Program-made: the position numbers and the translations under genes
Part shown: positions 9,901 through 20,900 of the stretch, piece after piece
Position numbering within the stretch: position 1 is the first letter of the stretch
How the letters are laid out: the number at the start of each line of letters is the position of its first letter
Assembly: GCA_037954325.1 (NCBI GenBank)
Contig: JBBMNZ010000009.1
Location: 12,556,501-12,620,500, forward strand
Direction: 5' to 3'
Length of the DNA stretch: 64,000 bases
Source of the DNA: Fistularia commersonii
Taxonomy: Eukaryota; Chordata; Actinopteri; Syngnathiformes; Fistulariidae
Notes under the pieces: model-generated
The model's input: only the letters and a program-made list of their open reading frames with translations
Databases searched by the model: none
Told to the model about the DNA's origin: nothing

Positions 9901-12900
9901 CTTCAGTTACCACGGATAAAAATATTAATATAAAGATTAGAAATATCTTAGACATATAATCTAATAACTGAAACTGGGTTTTGATGTCACTCGAACTAAA
10001 GAAATGACGACTTTATTTGTTATCTTTGGTCTTCATTTTATCTACATTTTAGCACAGATGTTGTTCTGTAACTTTTGTGTGCCTGTGGCACAGCGGGCGA
10101 ATACGATTACATTTGTACTTTATTTAATTTTTAGAGAGATTTTCTGCCCTCAGTGGCTACCAAGACTTTTAATTTTTGAATGTTTTATTTTACAGTTTAC
10201 TGTACTTCTATGTATCAGATTATGATTATATCACTGTGTCAGCTTTGGTCATATTTACTTTTGTGAGTTCTGACCTTTAACTGGCGGATTCCGTCAATTT
10301 TAAAAATTCCTTTCATTAATTTTCAGAAAAATTGTCAAACCGGAGCCGGAATAACTCAAGATCTTAAAGTAGCAGTGGAATTATGATTTGTAGATGACAC
10401 AAAATAATGAGACATAAGTAAAAAAAAAAAACAAAAAAAAACATTATTTGATTTGGATCCTCCTTAAAGAGAACATTATCTGCTCTGCTCGCAGATACCT
10501 ACAGGCCGGAGTACGACTTTCAGTCTCCGTTGATGGTTTTGTTTAGCGTTTCCCATCAGAAAAGCCAAAATGATTTGTTTACAAACGGCTGACGGTCGAC
10601 CGCAGACTGCAGACGACGACCTCCCGGGTTTCTGTGCGATTGTTTTCTTCGCCGCCACTGAGAGGCCAATCCTTCTGTCCTTGTGTTTTCTTTCAAATAT
10701 CTATTTTGAACGGTTACACACACAGAGAAGTCAGAGAATCAGGTTCAACTGACCGGACAAGATGCTTGCGCGCATTCTTATACTGTGACGGCTTGACTTT
10801 TTATTACGCCTCCGGAGTTACTGTTTTTATCGGTGAAATCTGCTTTCAGTACTATGGCCACCAACTAAAATGGAATATCAGGCAGTATTTTTAGCTTTTT
10901 TCCTATATACTTACACCATTACCGCTGATTTGTTTACTCCCATGTCGCACTAGACAGAGGTTTAAAATGACACAACCACAACCCTCACATTGTAACTGTA
11001 TTTTTTTTTTTTTTATTCAACTACCTTTAGGTGCAACTTTGCTGTATTAAGTCGTGTAAATAAATACCGCTTTACTGGATTGTGCCAGGTCTGGTTATCC
11101 CACCGTGGGAAAGCTTTAAGAGGGTGCGGCGTCATGTAAGTCAGAGACACAGATGGATTTAAAAGTGCACGTTTTCTGTCTGGCTGGAATTTCAACCTTT
11201 ATGGGTGTTCTACTGCTGCTCCCTGCAAACACAGGGGATGAAAATAATCATATCAACAATCGCAAATGAATTCTGGATCATCCACATACTTAATTTTAAG
11301 TCTTTCTGCATTTATTGTTTACATAAAGTGATTTGTAACTGTATTGATAAATGACAATATGTTAAAGAAAACATGTTTGTCTGGACTTGGAATAAATGCA
11401 ATTTAAAGGAGACCCAAAATTCGCAAAATAACGCTTTCACTCTGTTTAAAACTCATACGCCAGTGGCGGCAGAGACGTTTGTAGGACAAGCGGAAGCGGT
11501 AATGAACGAACGCCCGACGTTAGTCACACTGTGCTAAAAAAAACAGCCTTAAAGAAATACCTCTTTTTCCTGAAACCGTGACCCGGTGGCTCAGGTCAGT
11601 GATGGTGCTGAAAACCAGACTGGCGTAAACGGGTTGGGTTGTGGTTTGGTCAATTTTATTTTATCTTATACATCGATTTTTTCATATTTCCCCAATTGCC
11701 CCTCGGGGACAAATACATTTTTTTCCGCTCCTGATATTGACCTGATGTTCTCATTCGAATATTTTCCGATGCATTGACTTTCCCACGACAAATGGCGAGC
11801 GCGGCAGGGAACGGGACACCTATCTCCTCGGAGTTTACCGTCTCATTGCACTTGAGTTGCAGTCGACAATGCTTTTTTTTTTTTTATTTCGGCGGAATGA
11901 AGACCAACCAGCTGCATACCGTCGAGCTAATTTGTTCTTTTGGAGTTTCGGACTCTTCTGCAGATTTTATTGGGTGACTCATCGCACGACGGCGATGACA
12001 GATTCTTCTTCTTGTTTACGATAATCAATGAACACATCTTGAAAAAATTATAAAAGAGATAAAGACAAGTCCTGTTTTTTTTTTCTATAGCTACTAGCAA
12101 ATTATAATTTTCTCAAGAATTTCATTACATTTGTGCACAAGCCTCAAGCGGATAGACAGTTTTGGCAGGGACTTGTGTATTTCTTTATTGAAAGTAAAAG
12201 CTTCCGAATCTCTTCAGAAACATTTTTGTGTAATGCAACTTCGCTGTCGCTGAGTTGGAAAAAAAAAAAAAAAACAGGCTGAGTCACCCGTCAAAAAACA
12301 CATTGCTAGATGTAATCAAGGCATTTTCTGCATGAAACTAAACACACAATGGCGTGACGCCGCTGACTCAAAGGGGTGAGTTAAGGCACATGACATTGAA
12401 ATACTGAAAGTGACTGAAAAGTGTAATATTTAGTCCAAAACACGGAGACCTGACACACACGCACACACACACACGTTGCAATGGAGGAACAGGTAGGGAC
12501 ACAGGATTGTTCAGACAGGAGGGAAACCGGAGTGGACAGTTTTTCCCCGGTCAGGCAGCTTCCTCCCCCTCAGGAAACGGCTCCTGACGGCCCAAATAAA
12601 ACCTCCTAAAGATATAGTGACAACAACAATGTAGCACAGCGGCGCAGCGGTTCGCGCCTCTGCCAGAATTTGGCTTGCTTCGGGCCGTCCGGTTCCCTAC
12701 CAAAGTCCAAAAACACGCAGGAGGCTCGTTGGAGCCCCCCAGAGGTGTGGTTTGAAACTAATGTGTGACTCAATGAGATGGTGACTGTGTGTATCACCAT
12801 CAGATATATTTCACTGATGAAACTGAGTTTTTTTCTGTTATTCCATACAGTAAAGAAAATGAAATAAAAAAAAAAAAAAGATAAACAGAAATGATTAATT

Positions 12901-13100
12901 AAAAAAATAAAACACAATAATATATAAATGATAATAATATATACATAAATATAAATAAATAAAATAATAGTAATAAAATAAAATAAATACAATACCAATA
13001 TATAATAATAATATAATCTATATAATAATAATAATATAATAAAACTAGTGCCAAGAATTAAGATAAATAAGTTAAAAATGGCAAAATACAATTATACAAA
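9900..13100. other. intergenic between cldn23 and tnks
   Basis: No coding unit supported. It holds a modestly CpG-containing patch at about 10480-10830, homopolymer runs, a short (CA)n near 12457-12474 and a strongly A/T-rich simple stretch at about 12865-13080. Any cldn23 or tnks enhancers would be here, but none can be named from sequence alone. Confidence 0.4.
12865..13080. repeat. AT-rich low-complexity tract
   Basis: Runs of ATAATA, AAATAAAATAAA and similar units dominate this segment. Confidence 0.7.
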
Positions 13101-13110
13101 TATTACACTT

Positions 13111-13232
13111 ACACACACATACAGGTGTGGAAAATCAGTTTTCCTTGTTGCGACGGATGAAATACAACAACATTGTTGCACGGACAAATTAAAAAAAAAA
13201 GAGCCTGAAACGTAAAATCTGCATTAATAGAA
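13111..13232 (+). repeat. direct repeat, copy 1
   Basis: Sequence from the CA tract through 'caggtgtgga', 'aatcagtttt', 'gatgaaatacaacaacat' and 'cgtaaaatctgcattaatag' recurs in the same order and orientation at 14092-14229. Confidence 0.7.
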
Positions 13233-14091
13233 GCAAAACACAAATAGATATTAGTAACATTTAACACAACAGAGTAGAAATGAGGGGATGTGGTGGTGGA
13301 GGTCAGTGGGGGAGGAAGATGCAAGGTTATTTAGGGGTTTGCAGGCAAGGAAGAGGAGTGTGTAGTGTGTAAGTTATCGGATGGGGGTGATGTCGTCTCT
13401 GGAGCCGGCGGAGGTGAGTAACCAGGCGGCTGAGAGCTGTATGAGGTGTAGTTTTTGGAAGTCAGTAGGGTAAACTAGAGGATGCTATTACAGTTGTAAA
13501 AGTGAATCAGAATTCCTAAAAGAGCAGGATATTCCTGTCCTGGGCTCCGTGTCCCCTCCGACATAAAGTGCACATATCTCACCCCCATCGATGAAACTAG
13601 ATACGAAAAGGAGGGTTTTGAGGTGGGAACCACCTGCTGGATAGGAGGTAGGGGGAGACGCGGGGCATGGATTAGGAGTCTTGGCGAGGGTGGCTCAGTG
13701 ACTTGTGCGATCGGAGACACGACAGAAGGCTTCTCTGGCAGCCCAACACCGGGGGAACTCGGCAGAATCAAAATATACGCTGCCAGATTCCTATTCTGGG
13801 CACTGAGAATGTTCATCTGGGTGGTTGTGGCAAATTGGACGTCCTCCTGAAGCCCCTGCAGACTCCCCAGGCAGGAGGGCGTTGAGTACAATATCTGGTC
13901 CTACCGACTTTATTGGTCGAGCTCAGAAAGTGAAAACTAAACAATCTTTAATTACAAAGTGCAAAGAGACATTTCTCACAGTGGTGAACATTGTATAACC
14001 ATATAAATAACAATAAGAAAAAAAAAATCAACAGACCTGATCCTGATGTGAAGCTGGGACTTGGGGAGAAGTTTAAGACGAACCAAAAGGA

Positions 14092-14229
14092 ACACACACA
14101 CACACACACACACACAGACAGGTGTGGACAATCAGTTTTAATCAGATGAAACAATCAGATGAAATACAACAGCATAGTTACACGGACAAATAAAAAAAAA
14201 CCTGTCACGTAAAATCTGCATTAATAGAA
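14092..14229 (+). repeat. direct repeat, copy 2
   Basis: Second copy of the 13111-13232 unit, beginning in a longer (CA)n tract and ending at 'ctgcattaatagaat'. It carries a small internal duplication of 'atcagatgaaa'. The 0.86 kb between copies has no recognised gene. Confidence 0.7.
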
Positions 14230-14503
14230 TTCAAGTTACATTTATTATTGTTTTATTATTTCTATAATTATTATTTATTTGTCCCTGCCTGTTTTATCTA
14301 AGCTACACGTTACCTGTGCAAAATTCATTTTAGATTAATAAACATATGATGATCAAAAATATGTCGAATCCAATAATACAATTTCATTTAAATGTGTAAT
14401 ATATCACATTAATTCGAGGTTTAGAGTGAGCCGTTACAAAGCGGAAGTTCAATTTTCCTCCACAGGAAATTGTCAGTGGTGTTTGGATTGTTGTGATGGA
14501 AAA

Positions 14504-14972
14504 ATGGCGACGCCCCGCCGCTCCCCTCAGCAGCCTCAGTCCAGTCCGCTAACGTCCTCCCTTCCCCGGGGTTCGTCTCCCGTCGTCACCCCGGCGTCCC
14601 CCACCGACGTCGCCGTTCCGCTTTCCCGTGCCGCCACGACGGAGAGTCCGGCCGACAGCGACGTTAGCTCGGCCTCTCTCACCGGCGCCTCCTCTCCATC
14701 TCTGGTTCTCGGCAGCGGCTCCTCCTCCCCGTCCGCCTCCGAGGGCTACGGGACCGGCGCAGACTCGGCGGCCGATTCTGGCGTCGGAAACCCGGATAGC
14801 ACCGGTAGCAGCCCGGGTAGTGGGGGTGGAGCTCCGGAAGGAGCTCTCAGAGGGCTGTTCGAGGCCTGTCGGAACGGCGATGTTCCGAGGGTGAAGACAC
14901 TCGTGGATGCGGTGAATGTGAACGCTAAAGATATGGCCGGACGCAAGTCGACGCCTCTTCACTTCGCCGCAG
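14504..14972 (+). CDS. tnks: tnks exon 1: Ser/Pro-rich N-terminus and first ankyrin repeat
   Basis: The start ATG ([14 protein letters not shown]) lies in a GC/CpG-rich block. The frame is open further upstream to 14426, but the upstream residues are not tankyrase-like and the ATG context AAAATGG is good. About 110 low-complexity residues precede LFEACRNGD, the start of ARC1. The donor is CGCAG|GTAACG, splitting the Gly codon of HFAAG (phase 1). Confidence 0.95.
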
Positions 14973-14975
14973 GTA
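14504..14975. promoter_or_regulatory. CpG-rich 5' exon block of tnks
   Basis: The first exon is strikingly CpG-rich compared with the AT-rich DNA on both sides, typical of a promoter-associated CpG island. The 240 bp directly upstream is AT-rich with no TATA box I would trust, so the transcription start cannot be placed. Confidence 0.45.
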
Positions 14976-17900
14976 ACGACCAAAACACTGGGTTTATTTA
15001 TTTTTTTTAAACCCAATTTTATTTATTTGCTAAATAACATTCAAGGTTGACGTCCAGGTTGTCCCCGCTACGGAGCTTTGCTGTAGAAATTGAAGTGACC
15101 ACAACACATCTAACATCTTCCTTAACAAAAGATGATATAACGTTTGGTTTACTTTTAAGCAACAAAAGAGAGGAAGTCTGTGTCAATGTTAGTTTAGGCC
15201 TGGACAAGTTTTTAATTCACAAAAACAGAATGTAAAAGTAGTGCCCCAATTTTTATTTAAAAAATTCTTAAAACTTATGGAAAGATCCAAAAAATATACA
15301 GTTTGTTGTCTGAGATTCCTGGTGAACCACCAAGTTAAATCCATATTGTATTCCCCTTGCAAGTTTTTTTTTTTTTTTTTTTACTTTATTTATCTATTTA
15401 TTTATTTTCTTTCACTTTCTTTTTCGTCTAGCATCAAACACTTCTCACAAACCTTTAACACTGTTAACTTGTACAGTTAATGTGTTTGCATACAGAACGA
15501 ATGTCCTTATGTCCTTTGCTTCCTCATTTCCGTTTTTTTCTTTGACATTTGATTCTACCTTGCCACGTTTATTTGTACATGTGTATATCTGTTTATACTA
15601 TTTATGTTCAATAAAAAAAACAAAACAACAAACAAACTCTTCCTTAACAACAGTTTGCATGATTTTCTAAACAACCACTCTGTTCAAACATGATCTGGTT
15701 GTAATTATTACTTTAAAGTTATTACATTTGCATTCAAGTTTGCTGTTTCAAGAAATCCTGTCTTTGCATGTCCATGTATTTTAATTAGCTTGTATTTATA
15801 AAGATGAAATTGATGGAATCATTGCCAGCTTGTGACCTTTCTGGTTGTTATTGTTGTTGTGTGGAAAATATTTATCTTGCTTAAATAGTGGAAAAACACA
15901 TGCTGATCTCAGCTTTTGAATTATCTATAGTTTGTGACTGAATCCCCTAGAATAGGTGTCTTGAACGATTTCAGGCCAAGGACCCCCAAACTGATGGAGA
16001 AATAGAGCAGAGGCCCCCAGCTGTATAGTGTATAAGTTTTTATTTTTTTTATTTTTCATGAAACTGGGCTCATTGCCATGTATTAACATACCTTATTATT
16101 GTGTATTCAATTCTTAACTTGAAAAAAAAACGGAATCCCTTTTAATTCTTAAATCTGTGTAGAGTTTGCTTAAGTTTGCATAGAGAAGTATGTACACATG
16201 TTGCATATAACTAGAAGTGCAGTTAAAGGACAGGCTTTATGAATAATAATAATAATAATGATCTTTGACATTTATCTGAACGGTTATTATTCCTACTTTA
16301 AATGATTAGTCTTTTTCATCCAAATTTGTATTCAAATGTGAAAATGGTGCCCTATCACGAGTGTATGTGTCTGTCAGTGTGTGTAATGTCAAATTGCGAA
16401 TCAGTCAATAGTAAGTCTTGATGATGTGTCATGCAAAAATTGATCCTTTTCATTTTTTAACCATCCTAACTGTGATTGTATTTCTCCACCTTCCTTCCTC
16501 TCTATTCCGTCACCTCAGGTTTTGGACGGAAAGATGTGGTTGACCATCTGCTTCAGATTGGTGCCAATGTGCATGCAAGGGATGATGGGGGTCTGATCCC
16601 TCTTCACAATGCTTGTTCCTTCGGTCACTCGGAGGTGAGATTTTTCTCCAAACCAGACAGTATTGCCAGTCCCACCTCTGTCTCGTACACATTACCTCTC
16701 ATTCTTGCTGATACCCTTTTATCACACGTCACACCTTGCACTTTCCTCCACCTGTTCCAACCTCCTTACTCACCTTTCACTTATTTTCCATACTTGTCAT
16801 TCCTCTGGACTGTTGACCCCAAGTACCGGATTTTCTGCACTATAAGGCGCACCTTCAATGAATGGCCTATTTTCACATTTTTTTTCATATACAAGGCGCA
16901 CTGCATTATAAGGCGCATGTAATAGAAGCTACAGTAGTGGCTGGGGTTGCGTTATGCATCTACTAAATGGAGCTGCGCTAAAGGGAATGTCAACAAAACA
17001 GTCTGATAAGTCAGTCAAGCTATTAATAGAATACAAACCAATGTTCTGACAACTCCGTTCACTCCCAAAACTAGTTAGTGCATTGACGATACGGTACCGT
17101 ACGTATTTGCGCCACCTTCGTTCAAACAATGTATTTCCAACACAATTTATCACAGTTCAAAGCGTTTCATAAAACGAAAGCACGAAGAAGGACTGCCTCT
17201 AAATTTATTGATGTTAAGTTCACGTGCTAGCACTGTTGCCTTCATTTGAATAGTGACTGTAGAGACGCTTCTTCTTGCTGCTCTCTGTTCAACAACCCAC
17301 TGTTCAAGTTTATCCTTTAACTGTGGCCATCTTGCTTTATTTCCTCGGAAACTCTGTTTGGTCTTGTTTACTTGGCGCAGGTTATCTTGTCGCTTCCTCC
17401 ACCCCGGCACCATTGATTCGTTAATATTGAATTCTCTCGCAGCCGCTCTATTCCCGTGTTCTACTGCGTGACTGATCGCCTTGAGTTTAAACTCAGCGTC
17501 GTAAGCGTGGCTCTTGAAAGATGCCATTTTGGGGTCTTTATACACACACAAGCGGTGTGGGACTGGAATTACCCTTTACACACACACAGATTCAAATGAA
17601 AATGCATGCTTTGCGCAGTCATATATCCCAGCATGCACCGCGCGCTACTTCATCTTTGGGAGAAAATAGAGTCGGAGGCTGCTTCCTGTAGTTGCGAGAC
17701 CTCTTGCGGCTCAATATTGATCCATATATAAAGCGCACCGGATTATAAGGCGCACTGTTTGTTTTGAGAAGATTAGAGGCTTTTAGGCGTGCCTTATAGT
17801 GCGGAAAATTCGGTACTTAAAATCCCCCATTTTCTTTATCCTTATTCCTTATAGAGGGAGTGCCACCGCTACTCTTGGGTTTCTCTCATTCACACACATG

Positions 17901-20900
17901 TATTCTTTCTTGCACTGGCCGGGGAGACCTCAACCTCTTTGAGATTTTCCTCCCCCTCGCACCCTGTTCTCATTTTTCATTTGCAACCATCATAGTTCAC
18001 GGAGATTCCCGTCTAACCTCATTTGCCACCCTGTCCATCACCAGAGCTCATTCCTGATCTAGTCCCACCTTCAGCTTGAACTCCTCTGTCAGACCTACGG
18101 CACACCTGCTCACTGTCTCACAACTCTCATACAAGCTCTGCACCAGTCCAACATACTCTTCTGCCACTCCAGACTTCCTCATACAGTACCACAGTTCCTC
18201 TCTCGGCTCCATGTTTTCTGCTTTTTCTACAAAAGCACAATGTAGCTCCTTCTTCTCTATCAACATTCTTGAAACAAATACTGCATGAAACCTACTGCTG
18301 CTCACAAAAACTGACTTCCGCTCTAAGTCTGAGTTCCACTCTTCTTTCCCATAACTCAGTTGCATGGCTCATCAACATTATTCCTCTGTCGTTAATGCAA
18401 CCCTGCACATCCTCTTTGTTCAAAATATATAGACGCCATACCACTTCTCCTCCATCCCTTAGGCATCCTCTCTTTGTCTCCGATCCTGTTGAGTAAGTTA
18501 AAAACACCACTGTCGTCACAGGTCGTTCACAGGTCGATCATCAGGACCTACTGTCTTTCCATTCTTCTTCCTCTTCGATGTCCTTCTCACTTCACCCTCA
18601 CTAATCTCTACTACATTGTAGTCCACAGAGTCTACTACTCTTCACTGTCTCTCATTTTCCTCATTCATCCACTCTCTTGATCTTCCTATCACATTTCTGG
18701 CACCTGTTAATACATTTCCCTCTCCGTCCTCTATCACTCTAACCCGCTGCAAGTCATTCCCATCTCTATCTCTCTGCTTGGCCAACCTGTATTACTGTAT
18801 AACTATCTTACAAAAATATTTTTTTTTTAAATTTGTATTCATTGATTTTGTATGTCCAGCCCAGCATACAAGTCACTGTATGCTCACTCTGTTTGGCCTT
18901 TAGCTCCTTTGCCCTTTGCCTACTCTAGTCAGTTCTCTTCAGTCCCCTCAGTGTCCCACTTCTTTGTTAACGTCTTTCTTTGTATGCACTTCTGCACTTC
19001 ATCATTCCATCACCTAGTCTCCTTCTCAACTTTCCTTCCAGACAACAAGTTCCCACCTACCTGAATTTAGTGATGGTTGCATTCGGCATGAATCAGTTGA
19101 ATCAGCATGAATCAGTTTTCTCATCAGTTAGACAATTCCATGAACATGTGTCTTCCATCATTGGGAAACTATCTACAATTCGCATACGCATGATATGATC
19201 TGATCTGATATGATAAAATCACATTAATGATTAGCTCTGGAGTAAAAGCAAATATTTGTGAAACTGAACCAGTTCATTACCACAGTAGAAAAAAAAACAA
19301 CAGATCGAAGGAGCTTTACTTTGCCATTTAAAAACTAAAGGCAGATGACTTATGTTTTTTTTTTTTTCCCCTCTCAGGTGGTGTCCTTGTTGTTGTGTCA
19401 GGGTGCAGACCCCCGGGCTCGAGACAACTGGAACTACACACCCCTGCATGAGGCGGCTATCAAGGGGAAGATCGACGTCTGTATAGGCAAGTACACAAAT
19501 ACCATTAAAATAATAGAACAACTGAGATATTAATTCAATTACAAGGCCTAAAGTTTTAATTTAATTGCCAGAGTTCTTCATCTGGGCCGTAAGTCCAGTG
19601 GTATTCGAATCCTTTCCTAAATGCTCTTCCGAAACCAAAATGTTTGGAAGCCGAGACAAAATTTCCCTTAACAAACAGTTTAATATTGATTCATCTGTTC
19701 CTAACCTCCCAAATGAAACCCTTTGAAAAAAAATGTAACATTTTCAAGTTTTTTTTTTATGCAAAGATTAACCTCCAAAGCCTCTTTCCAACACTGATTG
19801 ATTTGTATGCTTTGTGTTTAAGAACGTCAACTCCCTTTATTCCCTTTGCTCGTCAGTATGGTACACCATGACAGTTTCGCCATACTGTACCCCAAAGATC
19901 CAAAACAAGAATCTCTTGTTCGTGATTTCATATGAGATCTTTATTCACCACTGTTGAGGTTCTCACAACTTTATTTTTCAAGTTTTCAATCACCATCTGC
20001 CTGCTTTGAGCCCATGGGAACTTAGTGACTGGTCTAAAAAAGAAAGTATAAAAGCAATGAAAGAACTGAGAACCAATAATGACTGCAGCCGTGGGGCCCT
20101 GCTGAAGCTTGGCTGATGTGCAAATGCGTATCTCAGCTAACAGTTAGCCAGCTGTTAGCAGGTAGTTTGCTTGTCAACCAACTTTTTCCAGGTGTATCAA
20201 GGCATTTGTTTCCCCTCAACTGTTGTTTGTAGAATGCCTCGTTTGGGAGCTGGTCTAATAGTAAACGGAGGTACCGCTGTATTTCTAAAGATTGCCCCTT
20301 TTTGACATGTGGCACATTTTTGGATGAAGACATTCTGCAACATCCCAAAACAAAAACGTAACTTCATTTTCATTCTATAGCTAATTTTAACTGGCATCCA
20401 GTAGAGTTGAAATGTATTTAATTGGTCTTCCTGTCTTTATGTCTGTGGCACAGACACTTAACAATGACTGATTACAGTTAATGATCAGTTTTTTTGGACC
20501 AAATTAGCATAATCTGACATTTCCCAATGGCAAGGCGAACCAGTGCGTCATGGCACAGGTGTTGAAAATCACGGCTCTAGGAAAGCCTTTGGACTTTGCG
20601 CCAGTCTCAGAGCATCATCCCTTTATCCATCTAGTCAGTTTGAAATTCTGGTCTCCTGCAAAGCCTGCGCAATAAGCTCTGTGGGAATTTCTTTTCATTC
20701 TCTTTGATCTGCCTATGGGCACTGCCCAGTGCAGGTCTCATTTCATTTCCTTGACTTGTAATAGATTGTTCATCCGATGAAAGCCAGTGCACCGGCTTCT
20801 GCCAAACCCTGTCTTTAAAAGCTGTGTTCATTTCTTCATCCTGAGACTCCGTAATTCCAGTTAATGCCCCCGAAACAATGGCTACGGCTGTCCTGACAAT

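Noticed and set aside
12606..13091. 161-residue minus-strand ORF with many hydrophobic residues
   Set aside because: Made by an AT-rich simple repeat (TATAA/TTTTA units). The apparent membrane segments are composition, not a gene.
14504..14972. Calling the gene tankyrase 2
   Set aside because: The Ser/Pro-rich leader and [18 protein letters not shown] and ALEIINFK residues fit tankyrase 1; tankyrase 2 has no long leader and differs at these places.
14549..15016. 155-residue minus-strand ORF over tnks exon 1
   Set aside because: Antisense shadow of a CpG-rich exon, with no recognisable domain.
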